A stretch of DNA of 64,000 nucleotides, taken from the NCBI GenBank assembly GCA_015183035.1, contig JACZZP010000007.1, positions 2,232,001 to 2,296,000 on the forward strand. Reading direction: 5' to 3'. The notes under the pieces were generated by a model. That model saw only the letters and a program-made list of their open reading frames with translations, was not told where the DNA came from and ran no database searches. Below, piece by piece: positions 1-13,390 of this stretch; positions within the stretch are counted from its first letter, which is position 1; each line of letters opens with the position of its first letter. Made by a program: the position numbers and the translations under genes. This DNA comes from Meloidogyne chitwoodi. Taxonomy: Eukaryota; Nematoda; Chromadorea; Rhabditida; Meloidogynidae.

Positions 1-3000
1 ACAATCGGAATTAAATACTTTACCATTAGAAGTTGATAATAAATACATTGGACACTACGAGCAACTTCCTCAAATAAATAAAGTATCTGATAAAGAAGAA
101 ACAAAGCAAGGAGTATTAGAAAAATTAACTCATTTCTTTAAAGGAGGAAAAGAAAAAAGTGAATTCCCTGTTGATTCAGAGCCTTTTAATGGTTCAATTT
201 CAAAATTCAATAAAATTGATGAATTGTCAGTTGAGCCAATTCATTCTTTTGTCAGTATTTATTCTTCTGGGCGTTCAGAGGAAGTTAAAACAAAAAAGGA
301 AGAATTTCCAACAAATGAAGTTCTTTTTATTGGTAATGTTAAAGAAGCAAAATTACAATCTGAAATGAATCTAATACCTCTTGAAATGGAAAAGAAACAT
401 ATTGGCTATTATGAACATTTACCCCCAACAAGAGTTGAAGAGGAAAAGAAACCTGGAGCATTAGAAAAACTTACTCATATTTTTAAAGGTGGCGATATTC
501 AGGACAGTTATCCTAAAATTTCTGGTAAGAAATAAATCAGAATTTAATTCAAACATTAAAAGAAACTTGAAATCAGAAGTTCATACAAACATAGTTAATT
601 AGAATTTTATATAAACATTTAAATCAGAATTTTTTCTAAACATTAAAACTAACATGAAATCAGAATTTTATATTTCAGAACTCTACTCAGGAAAGGTTGC
701 AAATACAACTTTAATACAAGATGCACCGTTGGAACCAATACATTCATTTGTTAGTGTTTACTCTTCAGGCCGTTCTGATGAGATTATTAAAATTAAAACA
801 ACAGAATATCCCAAAATTGAAGAACCATATTTTGGTCATGTTTTTGAATCAAAAATACAATCGGAATTAAATACTTTACCATTAGAAGTTGAGAATAAAT
901 ACATTGGACACTACGAGCATCTTCCTCAAATAAATACAGTATCTGATAAAGAAGAAACAAAGCAAGGAGCATTAGAAAAATTAACTCATTTCTTTAAAGG
1001 TGGAAAAGAAAAAAGTGAATTTCCTGTTGATTCAGAGCCTTTTATTGGTACAATTTCAAAATTCAATAAAATTGATGAATTGTCAGTTGAGCCAATACAT
1101 TCTTTTGTCAGTATTTATTCTTCTGGGCATTCAGATGAAGTTAAAACAAAAAGGGAAGAATTTCCAACAAGTGAAGCACCATTTGTTGGTAATGTTAAAG
1201 AAGCAAAATTACAATCTGAAATGAATCTAATACCTCTTGAAATGGAAAAGAAACATATTGGCTATTATGAACATTTACCCCCAACAAGAGTTGAAGAGGA
1301 AAAGAAACCTGGAGCATTAGAAAAACTTACTCATATTTTTAAAGGTGGCGATATTCAGGACAGTTATCCTAAAATTTCTGGTAAGAAATAAATCAGAACT
1401 TTATATAGTTTAAAAGTAACTTGAAACCAGAATTTAATTCAAACATTTTATAAAACATTAATTAACTAAATCAGAACATATAAAGATTAAAATAAATCAG
1501 AATTTAAAATAAACATTAAAATAAATCAGTAAAACAAACTTTAAAAAACAGAATTTTATATTTCAGAGCCTTACTCAGGAATGATTGCAAATACAACATT
1601 AATACAAGATACCCCATTAGAACCTATCAATTCTCTTGTTAGTGTTTACTCTTCTGGCCGTTCTGATGAGATTATTAAAATTAAAACAACAGAATATCCC
1701 AAAATTGAAGAACCATATTTTGGTCATATTTTTGAATCAAAAATAAAATCAGAATTAAATACTATACCATTAGAAGTTGAGAATAAATACATTGGACACT
1801 ACGAGCAACTTCCTCAAATAAATACAGTATCTGATAAAGAAGAAACAAAGCAAGGAGCATTAGAAAAATTAACTCATTTCTTTAAAGGAGGAAAAGAAAA
1901 AAGTGAATTTTCTGTTGATTCAGAGCCTTTTAATGGTTCAATTTCAAAATTCAATAAAATTGATGAATTGTCAGTTGAGCCAATACATTCTTTTGTCAGT
2001 ATTTATTCTTCTGGGCATTCAGATGAAGTTAAAACAAAAAAGGAAGAATTTCCAACAAATGAAGCACCATTTGTTGGTAATGTTAAAGAAGCAAAATTAC
2101 AATCTGAAATGAATCTAATACCTCTTAAAATGGAAAATAAACATATTGGCTATTATGAACATTTACCTTCAACAAGAGTTGAAGAGGCAAAGATTGAGCA
2201 ACCATATATCGGCCATCTAAATGCCTTGCAACGAAATGAGGTGGAAAGTTTGCCAATGGAAATTGAAAATAAAAATATTGGATTTTATGAACAAATACCT
2301 ACTAAAGTTGAAGAAGAAAAGCCTGGAGTATTAGATAAATTAACTAAAATATTTAAAGGAAACAAAAAAGAAGGAGAATATCCTTTTGATTCTCAGCCAT
2401 ATATTGGACCTATTAAAATTACCAATATTAATTCTGAATTTCAAAATGAACCAATACATTCTTCAGTCAATGTTTACTCAACTGGTCATTATGATGAAAT
2501 TTCAACAAAATTACCAGAACAATTTGGAAATGTTTTTGAGGCAAAACGACAATCAGAAATGGATCTAATACCTCTTGAAATGGAAAAGAAACATATTGGC
2601 TATTATGAACATTTACCCCCAAAAAGAGTTGAAGAGGAAAAGAAACCTGGAGCATTAGAAAAACTTACTCATATTTTTAAAGTTGGCGATATTCAGGAAA
2701 GTTATCCTAAAATTTCTGGTAAGAAAATCAGAATTTAATTCAACCATTAAAAGTAACTTGAAATCAGACGTTCATATAAACATTTGATAAGACATCAAAA
2801 AACTAAATCAGAACATATGTATAAACATTAAAATAAATCAGAATTTTATATAAACATTTAAATCAGAATTTTTTCAAAACATTAAAACCAATAAGAAATC
2901 AGAATTTTTTATTTCAGAGCCTTATTCAGGAAAGGTTGCAAATACAGCTTTAATACAAGATGCACCGCTGGAACCAATACATTCATTTGTTAGTGTTTAT

Positions 3001-6000
3001 TCATCTGGTCATTCTAATGAAATTATTAAAACTAAAATGACAGAATATCCCAAAATTGAAGAACCATATTTTGGTCATGTTTTTGATGCAAAAATAAAAT
3101 CAGAATTAAATACTTTACCATTAGAAGTTGAGAATAAATACATTGGACACTACGAGCAACTTCCTCAAATAAATACAGTATCTGATAAAGAAGAAACAAA
3201 GCAAGGAGCATTAGAAAAATTAACTCATTTCTTTAAAGGAGGAAAAGAAAAAAGTGAATTTCCTGTTGATTCAGAGCCTTTTAATGGTCCAATTTCAAAA
3301 TTCAATAAAATTGATGAATTGGCAGTTGAGCCAATACATTCTTTTGTCAGTATTTACTCAACTGGCCGTTCTGATGAAGCTAAAACAATAAAAATGTCAG
3401 AATATCCAATAAATGAAACACCATTTATTGGTCATGTTTATGATGCAAAACTTCTGCCAGAATTTGAACGCTTTCCTTTGGAAGTTGAAAGGAAACATGT
3501 CGGCTATTATGAACAACTTCCAACAGCAAGAGTTGAAGATGAAAAGAAACTTGGAGCATTAGAAAAATTGACAAATATTTTTAAAGGAAGCAAAGAGTTC
3601 CCTGAAGCAACTGAACCATTTACTGGTCAAATATCAAAGACTGAAATTTTTGCTGAAGCAAAAACAGAACCAATACATTCTTTGGTCAGTGTTTATTCGT
3701 CTGGACGTTCAGATGGAATTCCAATAAAAATTAAAGAATATCCAGAAAGAGAAGATACTTTTATTGGTAAAATTCATACTCTACTAAGGAGTGAATTGGA
3801 AAATTTACCCATCGAGATAGAGAAGAAAAACATTGGGTTTTATGAAACGTTACCTCAAATATTATCAAAAGAAGAGGAGGAACGGAAGCCTGGAGCAATA
3901 GAAAAATTAACTCAAATGTTTAAAGCAAGAAAAACTGATGGGGAGTTTCCAATTGATTTAGAACCTTATACGGGGTTAATTGCTAGCACTCAAATATTTA
4001 AAGAAGCAAAAACAGAGCCAATACATTATTTAGTAAATGTTTACTCCTCTGGTCGTTCTGATGAAATTACAGAAACAAAATTGCCAGAATACCCAAAATT
4101 CGACGAAATATTTATTGGAAATGTTTTTAAGACAAAACGATTATCTGAACATGAAACAATTCCATTAAATGTGGAAAAGAAGCATATTGGCTATTACGAA
4201 CATTTACCCCTTACAACAACAAGTAATGAAGATGAAAAGAAACTCGGCGCTTTGGAAAAGCTTACTCAACTCTTTAAAGGAAGCGAGTCAAGAAATTATC
4301 CTTATATTTCAGGTATAATACTTTAAAATTAAATAAATAAACTTGAAAATCAGAACTTTTAAATAAAAAACAAAATCAGAACTTTTAAATAAACTTGAAA
4401 AACAAAATCAGAACTTTTAAGTAAACCTTAAACCAAATATTAATAAACTTTTCTCAAATTTTAGTCCCGTTTTCTGAGCAATTGTTTCAAGTTGGTCTTT
4501 CTGGAGAAATAACAGAATTGCCAATAGAACAAAGAGTTAGTGTTTATTCTACCGGGCGTTCTGATGAAATTACAACAACAAAAATATCAGAATTTCCAAT
4601 AAATGAAGCAGAATATGTTGGCTATATTCCAGAGTCTAAGCTTCAGTCTGACATATATTCTATACCTTTAAATATTGAGAAGAAACATGTTGGCTTTTAC
4701 GAACATTTACCTCCAATAAAAACAGAAGAAACAAAGCCTGGAGCCTTAGAAAAATTAACTAAACTATTCAAAGGAAGTAAAACTGATAGTGATTATCCCT
4801 TTGATTTTGAACTTTATTCTGGTCAAATTTTTAATATTAACAAAGTTTCTGAAGCAAAAGAGGAGCCAATTCATTCACTTGTTAGTTTATATTCGACTGG
4901 ACGATCAGATGAATTTCCAACAACAAAAATGACAGAATATCCCAAAATTGAAGAACCATATTTTGGTCATGTTTTTGAATCAAAAATACAATCAGAATTA
5001 AATACTATACCATTACAAGTTGAGAATAAATACATTGGACACTACGAGCAACTTCCTCAAATAAATACAGTATCTGATAAAGAAGAAACAAAGCAAGGAG
5101 CATTAGAAAAATTAACTCATTTCTTTAAAGGAGGAAAAGAAAAAAGTGAATTTCCTATTGATTCAGAGCCTTTTATTGGTCCAATTTCAAAATTCAATAA
5201 AATTGATGAATTGTCAGTTGAGCCAATACATTCTTTTGTCAGTATTTACTCAACTGGCCGTTCTGATGAAATTTCAACAAAATTACCAGAACAATTTGGA
5301 AATGTTTTTGAGGCAAAACGACAATCTGAAATGAATCTAATACCTCTTGAAATGGAAAATAAACATATTGGCTATTATGAACATTTACCTTCAACGAAAA
5401 TGACAGAATATCCAACGATTGAGCAACCATATATTGGCCATCTAAATGCCTTACAACGAAATGAGGTGGAAAGTTTGCCAATGGAAATTGAAAATAAAAA
5501 TATTGGATCTTATGAACAAATACCTACTAAAGTTGAAGAAGGAAAGCCTGGAGTATTAGAAAAATTAACAAATATATTTAAAGGAAACAAAAAAGAAGGA
5601 GAATTTCCTGTTGATTCAGAACCTTATATTGGCCCAATAAAATTAATTAATTTAACTTCTGAAATGCCAAAAAGTCCAATTCATTCATTTGTCAATATTT
5701 ATTCTTCTGGACATTATGAAACTCAACCAGTTATTAAATTAAGAGATAAAAATGGAATTTCAGATAAAAAATCTATAAAATCTGAGGAAGGTTTTTCGCG
5801 TGGATCTGTTGAAACAATCATTCCAGCACCTTCAAAAGATGAAATAAAAAATGTGGAAAATGTTGAAAAAAATATTTTAAAAGAAAAAGAAGAGGAAAAA
5901 ACATTTTTAGATAAAAAAGAAATTAAAAATATTTTAATTGAAAATTTTGTCAATGTTTATCATAATGGACATTCTTTTGAAATTTTTGAAAAAGTGGAGG

Positions 6001-6261
6001 AAATGCCAAAAATTATTTCTATGAGGGAAGAAAAAATTAAAAAAGACAAAATTGAAGAAAAAAATGTTCAAAATTTGAACAAATTTATTGAGATGACATT
6101 TCATCCCATTGAACAAAATGTTGTATTATATCATCATGGTTGGTATGGAGGTCGATTTTCTGAATTAAATGATGAAAAAGAAGATAAAGAAAAGAAAAAT
6201 AAATTTATTAATGGAACATTAAGTGATATTGAACAAACAAGTGATGTGTTGGGAAGTGTTG
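1..6261 (+). repeat. Coding tandem repeat, ~110-140 residue modules
   Basis: Module starts, marked by the EP(I)HS...VYS block, lie near 235, 733, 1089, 1621, 1977, 2450, 2972, 3329, 3670, 4017, 4528, 4865, 5219 and 5675. Copies in 1-3300 and 4900-5600 are nearly identical at DNA level. The introns at 525-678, 1381-1566 and 2719-2917 also resemble one another, so duplication copied exon plus intron. Modules from 3400 to 4800 are more diverged and so probably older. Confidence 0.9.
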
Positions 6262-8556
6262 GTAAGGGATGATTTTTTAAATTAAAATAAAATCGATGGC
6301 TATGTTCCTTTCACCCTATGTGTAGTGTGAAGGGAACAACAATAACATTTATATTAGAGGAAATACTGTAATATTAATTTTTAGATGCCAAAATGCTTCA
6401 AAAATCAAAAGAAAAAGAAACCACAGAACCAGTTGAATTACATGTTCGTATCAGTGAGCTAAAGAAAAATGGAATTTCTACAGAAAAAGAAAATAAAAAT
6501 TTAAAACAATTATCTTTTCCAACCTCATTTCCTGTTAAAGAAGAAAAAGTAAATTTTGAAGAACGTACACTTGATGAAAATCAATTACAAAATATTTATG
6601 CAAAAGCTACATCTTTCAGAAATGGTTAAAGAATTTTCTTTTAATTTTTAAAAAATAATAAAAATATATAGAAAAAATGCCTGTTGCAGCTACACAAAGA
6701 ATAAGAAGGCCTTTGACTATAAAGAGTGAAGATTTAAGTATTGACTCTAAACGTGTGTTTTTTGTTTACTTTTCCGGAAAAATTCTAAAATCAGAAAATA
6801 AACTTAAAGGGAAACAAAACTTTTCTGGAAAAAAACCTAAAATTCTGACAATTCCGGAAGAAAAGGTTAAAATTCTGAAAATTCCGGAAGAAGAAAGGTT
6901 TAAATTCTGATTTCCTTCCGGAAAGTTTAATTCTGATTTATTATAATTTTTATATTTTTATACCTGATAATCTTTTTTTTTGCAGCAAAACCGCTTCCAC
7001 GTACCCAATACTCTTCTCAGTACTCTGACCGTAAATATTCATCACCATTATCTATTCGTAGACCTTTGGTTGATTATACAAAAGGTTGGACAAGTGTTAC
7101 AGAAGCAACTACAATTACTTTTGCTAAACGAAATTCATTTGATAGAACTAATGAAGAAGGAAAATTACAACATGTAGTTGAGGTAGGTATATTTTAATTA
7201 AAATTTTAATTTGTTTTTAAAGGATATAATTGTGTATAGACACGGTGGAAGTGCAAGTGCAGGCCCAGTAAGGCGAGTACTTCCTCCAGGATTACCTATT
7301 TCACCGGCACCTAGAAAAACATTTTTGCCTAGTTCATATTTGGATGAACGCTATCATAATATTAGTCAACGTTATAATTATTATAGGTAACTCAAATTTA
7401 TTTTTATTTATTTTTTAATTCATTTTAGAAGTCGTTCACAAGATCAAGAACAAAAAGGACAAAGAAAACATGATAAATGGTTACAGACTGATCCTGAAGA
7501 ATTAATGGAATTAAATAATGTTAATTTTGAACATACTTCTCGTAGTACAGGAAGAACAACCACAGAAAAGAGAAGTTATCATTTAAGAACTTATAGATCA
7601 TATTCATCACATTTATATGACAGGTTTTTGAAAACGAAAAATAATTATATTTAAAAAATATCAATTTATAGGCATGCTTACGCACGTGATTATAGCAGCC
7701 CTAGAAGAAGCTGTGACGGTAGCCCTACAACATTTTATCGAACAGAACATTCTACACATTCACTAGGAAAATTAAATGATAATTACCCAATAAAAAATGG
7801 TAAAACTTGAGAAATGTTTTATAAATATAAAAATATTTTCCGGAAAGTTTAAAATAAAAAATGTTTTGAATAAATACTACCTTATGGGATAAAATTAATT
7901 TAACTTTAAGGTTTTCCACGTGCAACAACTGCTCCTATTGCAACACAAACACCTCCGACTCAACACCGTCGTACTTTTGTAAACTATGAAAATTCAATTA
8001 ATGATCAGACAGATAAAAGAATGGTTTTTTACAACTAATTGAAAATTAAAAAAAAAATTTAAGATTCACCGACCGCCTCAACGCTCAAACATTGAAGAAT
8101 TAACACCTATTTCTAGCTCTTTTATCTACTCACAAAACGACCCAAGAAATATAGTTGATGAAACAACAACAATAATACAACGTTTGATATTTATAAACAT
8201 TTTTAATTATTCTGAAAAAGTTTTATTTATAAGATAAATTCTGAAAATAAGTTTTCCGGAAAACACAGAAGTTTTATTTATAAGATAAATTCTGAAAATA
8301 ATTTTCCGGAAAACACAATAATTATTTACACTATTTTTCAGATTCAAAAACTTTGCCTTTGGAAACACGTATGCTTCCGCCTGGAGTTCATGCTCCCCCT
8401 CCTCTACCATTTTCATCAATAAATGGTACTGAACGTCATCATCACATAGAGGACATAATTATAAAAGAAGAGAAAAAAGAAAGTGGTCGAAGAACCTCTC
8501 GAGCTTCTTTGCGACATGCAAAACAACGTATTCGAAATTATTGTGGAGTATTATAA
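1..8556 (+). CDS. Giant modular-repeat protein, 3' part (5' end outside window)
   Basis: Exons read: 1-524 (open at left edge), 679-1380, 1567-2718, 2918-4312, 4465-6261, 6385-6624, 6672-6752, 6986-7180, one from 7223, three or more short exons, then 8342-8556 with the stop. The first joins are all phase 1 and keep the reading frame. The protein up to 6261 repeats a module with the conserved blocks EPIHSFVSVYSSGRSDE, PLEVENKYIGHYEQLP, KPGALEKLTHFFKGG and a SEPF(N/I)G segment; fourteen clear copies and two worn ones (near 5940 and 6105) are visible. The part after 6385 is basic and rich in Ser, Arg and Tyr, with a PVRRVLPPGLP stretch, and ends in CGVL. No signal peptide, membrane segment or enzyme domain is seen. 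I do not recognise the family for certain; the tail of a giant nematode cytoskeletal linker (for example a UNC-44-type ankyrin) is a guess only. Function unknown. Confidence 0.75.
6303..6338. repeat. Intronic hairpin with GTTCCTTTCAC arms
   Basis: Inside the intron 6262-6384, GTTCCTTTCACCC is followed after a short loop by GTGTGAAGGGAAC, its near-complement. The same word recurs at 26880-27000, 27475-27811 and 33648-33662. Confidence 0.55.
8207..8325. repeat. Tandem duplicate of ~55 bp with TTTTCCGGAAAACAC
   Basis: Two adjacent copies of a GTTTTATTTATAAGATAAA...TCTGAAAATAA...TTTTCCGGAAAACAC unit sit in the last intron of the giant repeat gene. The unit combines the TTCCGGAA and TCTGAA words common elsewhere in the window. 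Confidence 0.7.
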
Positions 8557-9025
8557 AAATATTTTTCTTTTGAATTTAAAAAATGTGATAATGAAACTTT
8601 CAATTTAAACGGTGCTAAAAATTTCAAAATCAATAAAGACTTTTACATTTTTATTTCATTTTTTATAGAAGAACTTTTCTTCTCAATATTATTTCTAGCC
8701 TTTATTTTGTTAAATGTATTTTTTTTAATTTTTATCGTTTTGTTTTATTCAAATAATTCTCAATTTTCAATTATTAAAGTTCTATATTTTAAAAATTTTA
8801 AGCAAAATTATTTTACAAATTATTTTACGGAAAGTTACAGAAAAATATTCTTCTGAGCTTCTAAATTAATTATTTTTATTGAAACTTTCCGGAAATATTA
8901 TTTTTTTCTCATTTTTAGAGAAATTATTATTTATATTTAGAATTTTATGTCGATATGTATATTTGTATTTCCGGTGTTATTTTTCTACGAGATAAATGTA
9001 TAATATTTTTTTAAATTTATATTAT
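8557..9025. other. Convergent 3' intergenic region
   Basis: This 469 bp lies between the stop of the giant repeat gene (+) and the stop of the FAS1 gene (-). It is AT-rich, with a TTCCGG word near 8886, and presumably holds the 3' UTRs of both genes. No ORF or structured element is evident. Confidence 0.6.
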
Positions 9026-12000
9026 TTACCAAAATAAAATAAAAAATATTAAAAATAACAATAATTGACTGTCAATTAATACACTTGCTGAACCCGCGCG
9101 TAGATCAGGCTCATATATAAGTACCTATTAATATTATAAATTCAATTATAATATAAATTTATTAAATTACCCCGTCTATTAAGTGCATAAACCCATTAAT
9201 TCCTGCAATTTCTCCTCCTTCAATAATACGAGCTACCCTATTTCCCCTTGGCCAGTAAAGTTCAAAATCTTAAGAAATATTTAAAAAATAAAAAACAAAT
9301 TTATTACATCTTCCTCGACGTCTAATAATCACTTTTTCATCATTCATCATAACATAAGTCCGTTCACGCAAATCTTATTCAAAAATTTAGCAAAAAATAA
9401 AATATTTCACCTGTATACATAAGCGCTTGGCCTTGTAAAATATGCCTCTAAAAATGTTTGTTTTACGAAAAAACAGAAATATAAAAACAAAAAAAGATCA
9501 GAAAAAATCAGAAAAAATAAAAAGCTTTACGCCACTTTTCCGGAAAGAAAAGAAATACATTTTTGACTGTAAGGTTGAATTTCTAATTTATATTGTACTT
9601 TTTCCGGAAAGAAAAATTAAAAATCTGATTTTCAGGAAAAAAGTTTAATTTCTGATTTTTTATAATAAAAAATCAGAATTATTATTTATTAAAAAAAACA
9701 CCTTGTAAACATATTGCAATGCTTGCCAATGATTTCCATCAAGTAATCTATTTTTCATTGCTGGACTGACCTTTTTTAAATAAAAAATTCTAATTTTAAA
9801 ATATATATACCTTATCCCATGCTTCATCTATTGGTACGAAAAAAGTCATATTCTGTTCTGGAGTAAGTACTTGCCAGGGATCTAGACTGTATTTTAACTT
9901 AAAAAATATTTTTAAATGATTATTTATTTAAATTTACTTGTAAATTATTTAGCATTTCCTTAGAGCGTTGTGCTCTAGTTTCGTTACGAAGCACTTCCCA
10001 AAGGGACTGTTAAAATATTTTTTTAATTAAAATTTGATATTTAATTAAATTTTAAAAATTTATTAACTTGATAGGGAACACCCAATACTCTGTCAATATA
10101 ATGAATGATGCCATTTGTGGCTGTTACCTTAAAAATTTATTTACTGAAAAAATTTTATTTTTAAATTTAAAACGCTTACATCCTCCATTTGGATCTGTTA
10201 AATATATTTTAAAAATAAAAAATGAAAATTATCAAAGACATACGGCTGTTCTAATTCCACCACCAATAACATAATAAGTTATATTATTTTTAGGCCATTC
10301 AGTTTTGGAGAAATATCTGTTTTTTAATTTAATTAAATTCTAATTTGTATTTTTGTTTTAATTTTTAAAGAAATTCTGATTTTACTTAATCCAAAAATAA
10401 AACACATTAAAATCAGAATAAGTTTATTTTTCTTTACTTTTGTATTTTTTGTTATTCTGATTTAAAGTTTACAATAAGTTTGTTTAAAATTCTGATTTGT
10501 ATGTTTAATTATTCCTCACAAATGTCTCATATTATCAACAGTAGCAATTATTGTGTCATTTGTAATTTCCTCACTGACTAATTCCTTTGCCGGAATAATA
10601 TGCAACTTGAGTACCTGTTCTAACCATATTCTATCCCGTAATAACCTTCGTTCAATAGGTTCAGGAATTCGTTCAAAAGCTTCATTCCAAGGAGCAAAAA
10701 AGGTGACTAGGCCTCCAGTTGCTGACATATAATTTCTGACAATCTAACAAAATATTTAAAATTTTTGAAAAGTTACCTGTCCAATAGTTGCCATATATCT
10801 CATTAAGGTTGTGCATCGGTAATTGTCCATAAGCATCTGAATTAAAAATAAAATAAAAATATTATTAATGGGAATACTTGATCAATCGTATTAGTAACAA
10901 TGCCTAAAACATTATCCACTATATGCACAACCTTTGTAAAAAAAATTTTTTTATAAAAATAAAAAAATAACCCCATTCTGTACGGGAATATTTGGAACAA
11001 GAATTTTAGCCCAAACAGCACCTCGTCTAAATTCGCCATAACGCTAAATTTAATATAAATTTCGATTTTTTTCGATTATTTTTTCCATACCTCATAAATA
11101 CTTGAAACTGCATATAAATCCCATTTTCCAGTTCGATGATCTGTAATATTTCTCATACTTAACTTAAGCTTATAATTATCTTCTATTATATTTGAAGAAA
11201 ATCTGTTGTTATAAAAATTTAATTTAATTATTTTTAAATTTGATAAAATTAAACCTGCCTAATTGAAGGATAAAAATGAATTCCTCCATCATATAACCAA
11301 GGATATGTAAATAAAACCTGAAAAGAAAAAAGTATGTGTTTTCCGGAAAATAAAGTTTGTGTTTTAGCATAATTTAAGTTTTCCGGAAAATAAGTTGTTT
11401 TTGTATTTCAGAATAATTAAATATTAAAGTTGTGTTTTAAAACAAAATCAGAATTTTTATTTCTTATAAAATACAAAATGTGTATTTTCTGTAATTAATT
11501 AAACTTAATTTTGTATTTTTATATTTTAATATACTATATAAGCTCACCCACGCGATTCATTCCAGAAACATGTGCCAAAAGAACTTCTCTATCCACTCTA
11601 TTTCGGTCAATTACCTTAGCAAATGCTTTGTTTGTTGGGAGAAAAAATGTATGAAAACCGTTCCATGCTGAACTACCATAAATTACTAATGCTAAAATTT
11701 ATTTTTTATTTTAAAAAATAAAAATAAATAAAAACCAATATCAGGCACTCTGTCAAGTATATTTCTCAATTCACTAAAAAAATTGGAAGAAAATATAATT
11801 AATATTTTAAATAATATTTACGTTAAATCTCGATTATCATAATGCCTGTCTACAAAAATTGCATTTTCATCATCCCTAATAAAAGCTAAGGCAGTTCCAG
11901 GGTAAGGACGATGTCCCATTGGAGTACACACTTTGTAGAGATATCAAAAATTTTTTTTTAATATTTTAAAATAAAAAAAGATTTATTAACTGTTCACCGC

Positions 12001-12745
12001 TAATAATCCCCCATTGGTTAAAGACATGATTACAAATTGTACCAGAATTAGCAAAATAGGACTGTCCAAAAATAATTTGAAATAAAATTAAAATTTTTTC
12101 TTTACAAAATTTCCAGGTGGTCCAGGATTCTCAAATTGTGTAATATAAATATATCCACTATTTATTGTAGAACGTATAAGTGTTTGTTTCTCCCAGCGAC
12201 GACCACTGCTAGGTTCTGTCACTTGTGTGTCCACTAAATTTTTTTTAATTAAATTTATTTGATTTATATACCAATATGAGATAGAACTTCTTTTTGATCC
12301 ATTGCTCTAAGATCTGGATTATACAGAAAAACATCATTTACAGGTGCAAAAATGGTGACTCGAGCATTTACGTCTTCCATGTAGGCTTGAGAAACTTGAT
12401 AACGAGAACAGAGAAGACGCCACTATTATTTATTAAAATCAGAATGTATTTTAAACATCAGAATTTATTTTAAAATCAGAATTCAAATAAATAAACTTGA
12501 AACAGGCGTAATATTAAATCAGAATTTATCGTGAATTAACTCACAATCAGATAAAAAAACCTTAAATAAATCAGAAATTGATAAATAAACTTGAAATCAG
12601 AATTTAAAAACAGAATTTTTGCAAACGGTCAAACATTCACCTGTTGCATATCACTCATTCTCCCTGTTTCAGACCAAAGACTAGCATTTGTATTTTTAAA
12701 CAAAAACAGAACAAAAACAAATAATGTAGATAAACTAATATTCAT
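9026..12745 (-). CDS. Secreted four-FAS1-domain (fasciclin/periostin-like) protein
   Basis: Many short exons run from ATG 12745 to stop 9026. Exon 1 (12641-12745) encodes 35 residues starting MNISLSTLFVFVLFLF, a clear signal peptide. Four FAS1 H1 motifs follow in order: VTIFAPVNDVF (~12350), HTFFLPTNKAF (~11640), VTFFAPWNEAF (~10690) and MTFFVPIDEAW (~9830). Matching H2 motifs include VVHIVDNVLG (~10910), NGIIHYIDRVLG (~10090) and NGFMHLIDGV (~9190). The last exon (stop 9026-9028) ends in the hydrophobic run LLLFLIFFILFW, which suggests a GPI signal or C-terminal membrane anchor. FAS1 proteins are extracellular adhesion and matrix proteins; four domains matches the TGFBI/periostin architecture. 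Substrate or partner is unknown. Its start lies only 75 bp after the stop of a same-strand putative peptide gene, so an operon is possible. Confidence 0.88.
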
Positions 12746-12820
12746 TGTTTTTTAATAATAATATGAACTTTGTATTTTTAATGGATTTTTAATTTTGCTA
12801 TATTTATATTTGAAATATGA

Positions 12821-13139
12821 CTAATATAAGCGACGAGAAAATGGTGCAAGAGGAAAACGACGAGAATTTAAGCAAACATTAAGGGCAAGACTATGCTTAT
12901 TTTGTAATTGTAAACATCGATCGTTGTCAATTTTTGCAAAGGGAAAGCAATTTACTTTTTTTTAAATAATGATAAGAAAATAAAATTAAAATTATTTAAA
13001 TAAAATAAAAACAGAAAAAAAACCGGCAAAAAGTTAGTGTTATTAATTGTTTCTCACTTAAGTTTTCTACAGTATCGCATTCTCTTCCTCTATTGACATT
13101 TTGTGTGTTTTTGACTAGTTGATATTTTGATCGGTTGGC
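12821..13139 (-). CDS. Putative small Cys-containing secreted peptide gene (partial model)
   Basis: Two exons can be read on the minus strand. Exon 13058-13139 starts after a pyrimidine-rich acceptor and ends at a consensus GTGAGA donor. Exon 12821-12954 follows an AG acceptor and ends in TAG. Joined in phase they encode about 72 residues with four cysteines (spacing 8, 10 and 13 residues between them) and an Arg-rich end, SRRFPLAPFSRRLY, with two dibasic sites flanking FPLAPFS. Upstream, a different frame near 13195-13230 reads LLLFSIISIFAQS, which could be a signal peptide exon, but I found no clean start codon or donor to join it. It could be a neuropeptide-like or cysteine-knot peptide, a decayed gene, or a chance reading. 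No family recognised. Confidence 0.38.
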
Positions 13140-13390
13140 CTTTCGTAAAAAGAAGAAATATTTCCATTTTGAATTTTATAAGCGAAAGACTGTGCAAAAA
13201 TAGAGATTATAGAGAATAAGAGTAAATGATGAGAGTTTTTGAGTAGAAGGAGAAATTAGTTTAAATTTTTTATTTCCAACTTGTGATTTTTTACTAAGAT
13301 TAAGCTTGATTATTTTGTTTATTTTCTTTTTACTTTATATTTTTCAGAAAAATCTATTTAGTTTCTAAATCTCTAATTGTTTCACTAAAA
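13140..13390. promoter_or_regulatory. Putative divergent promoter region
   Basis: This lies between the minus-strand peptide/FAS1 unit and the plus-strand mitochondrial gene. A TTTTTCAG acceptor-like site at about 13340-13348 precedes the ATG at 13391 and could be a trans-splice or 5' UTR splice site. Part of the interval may instead be 5' exon sequence of the peptide gene. No defined promoter motif seen. Confidence 0.35.
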
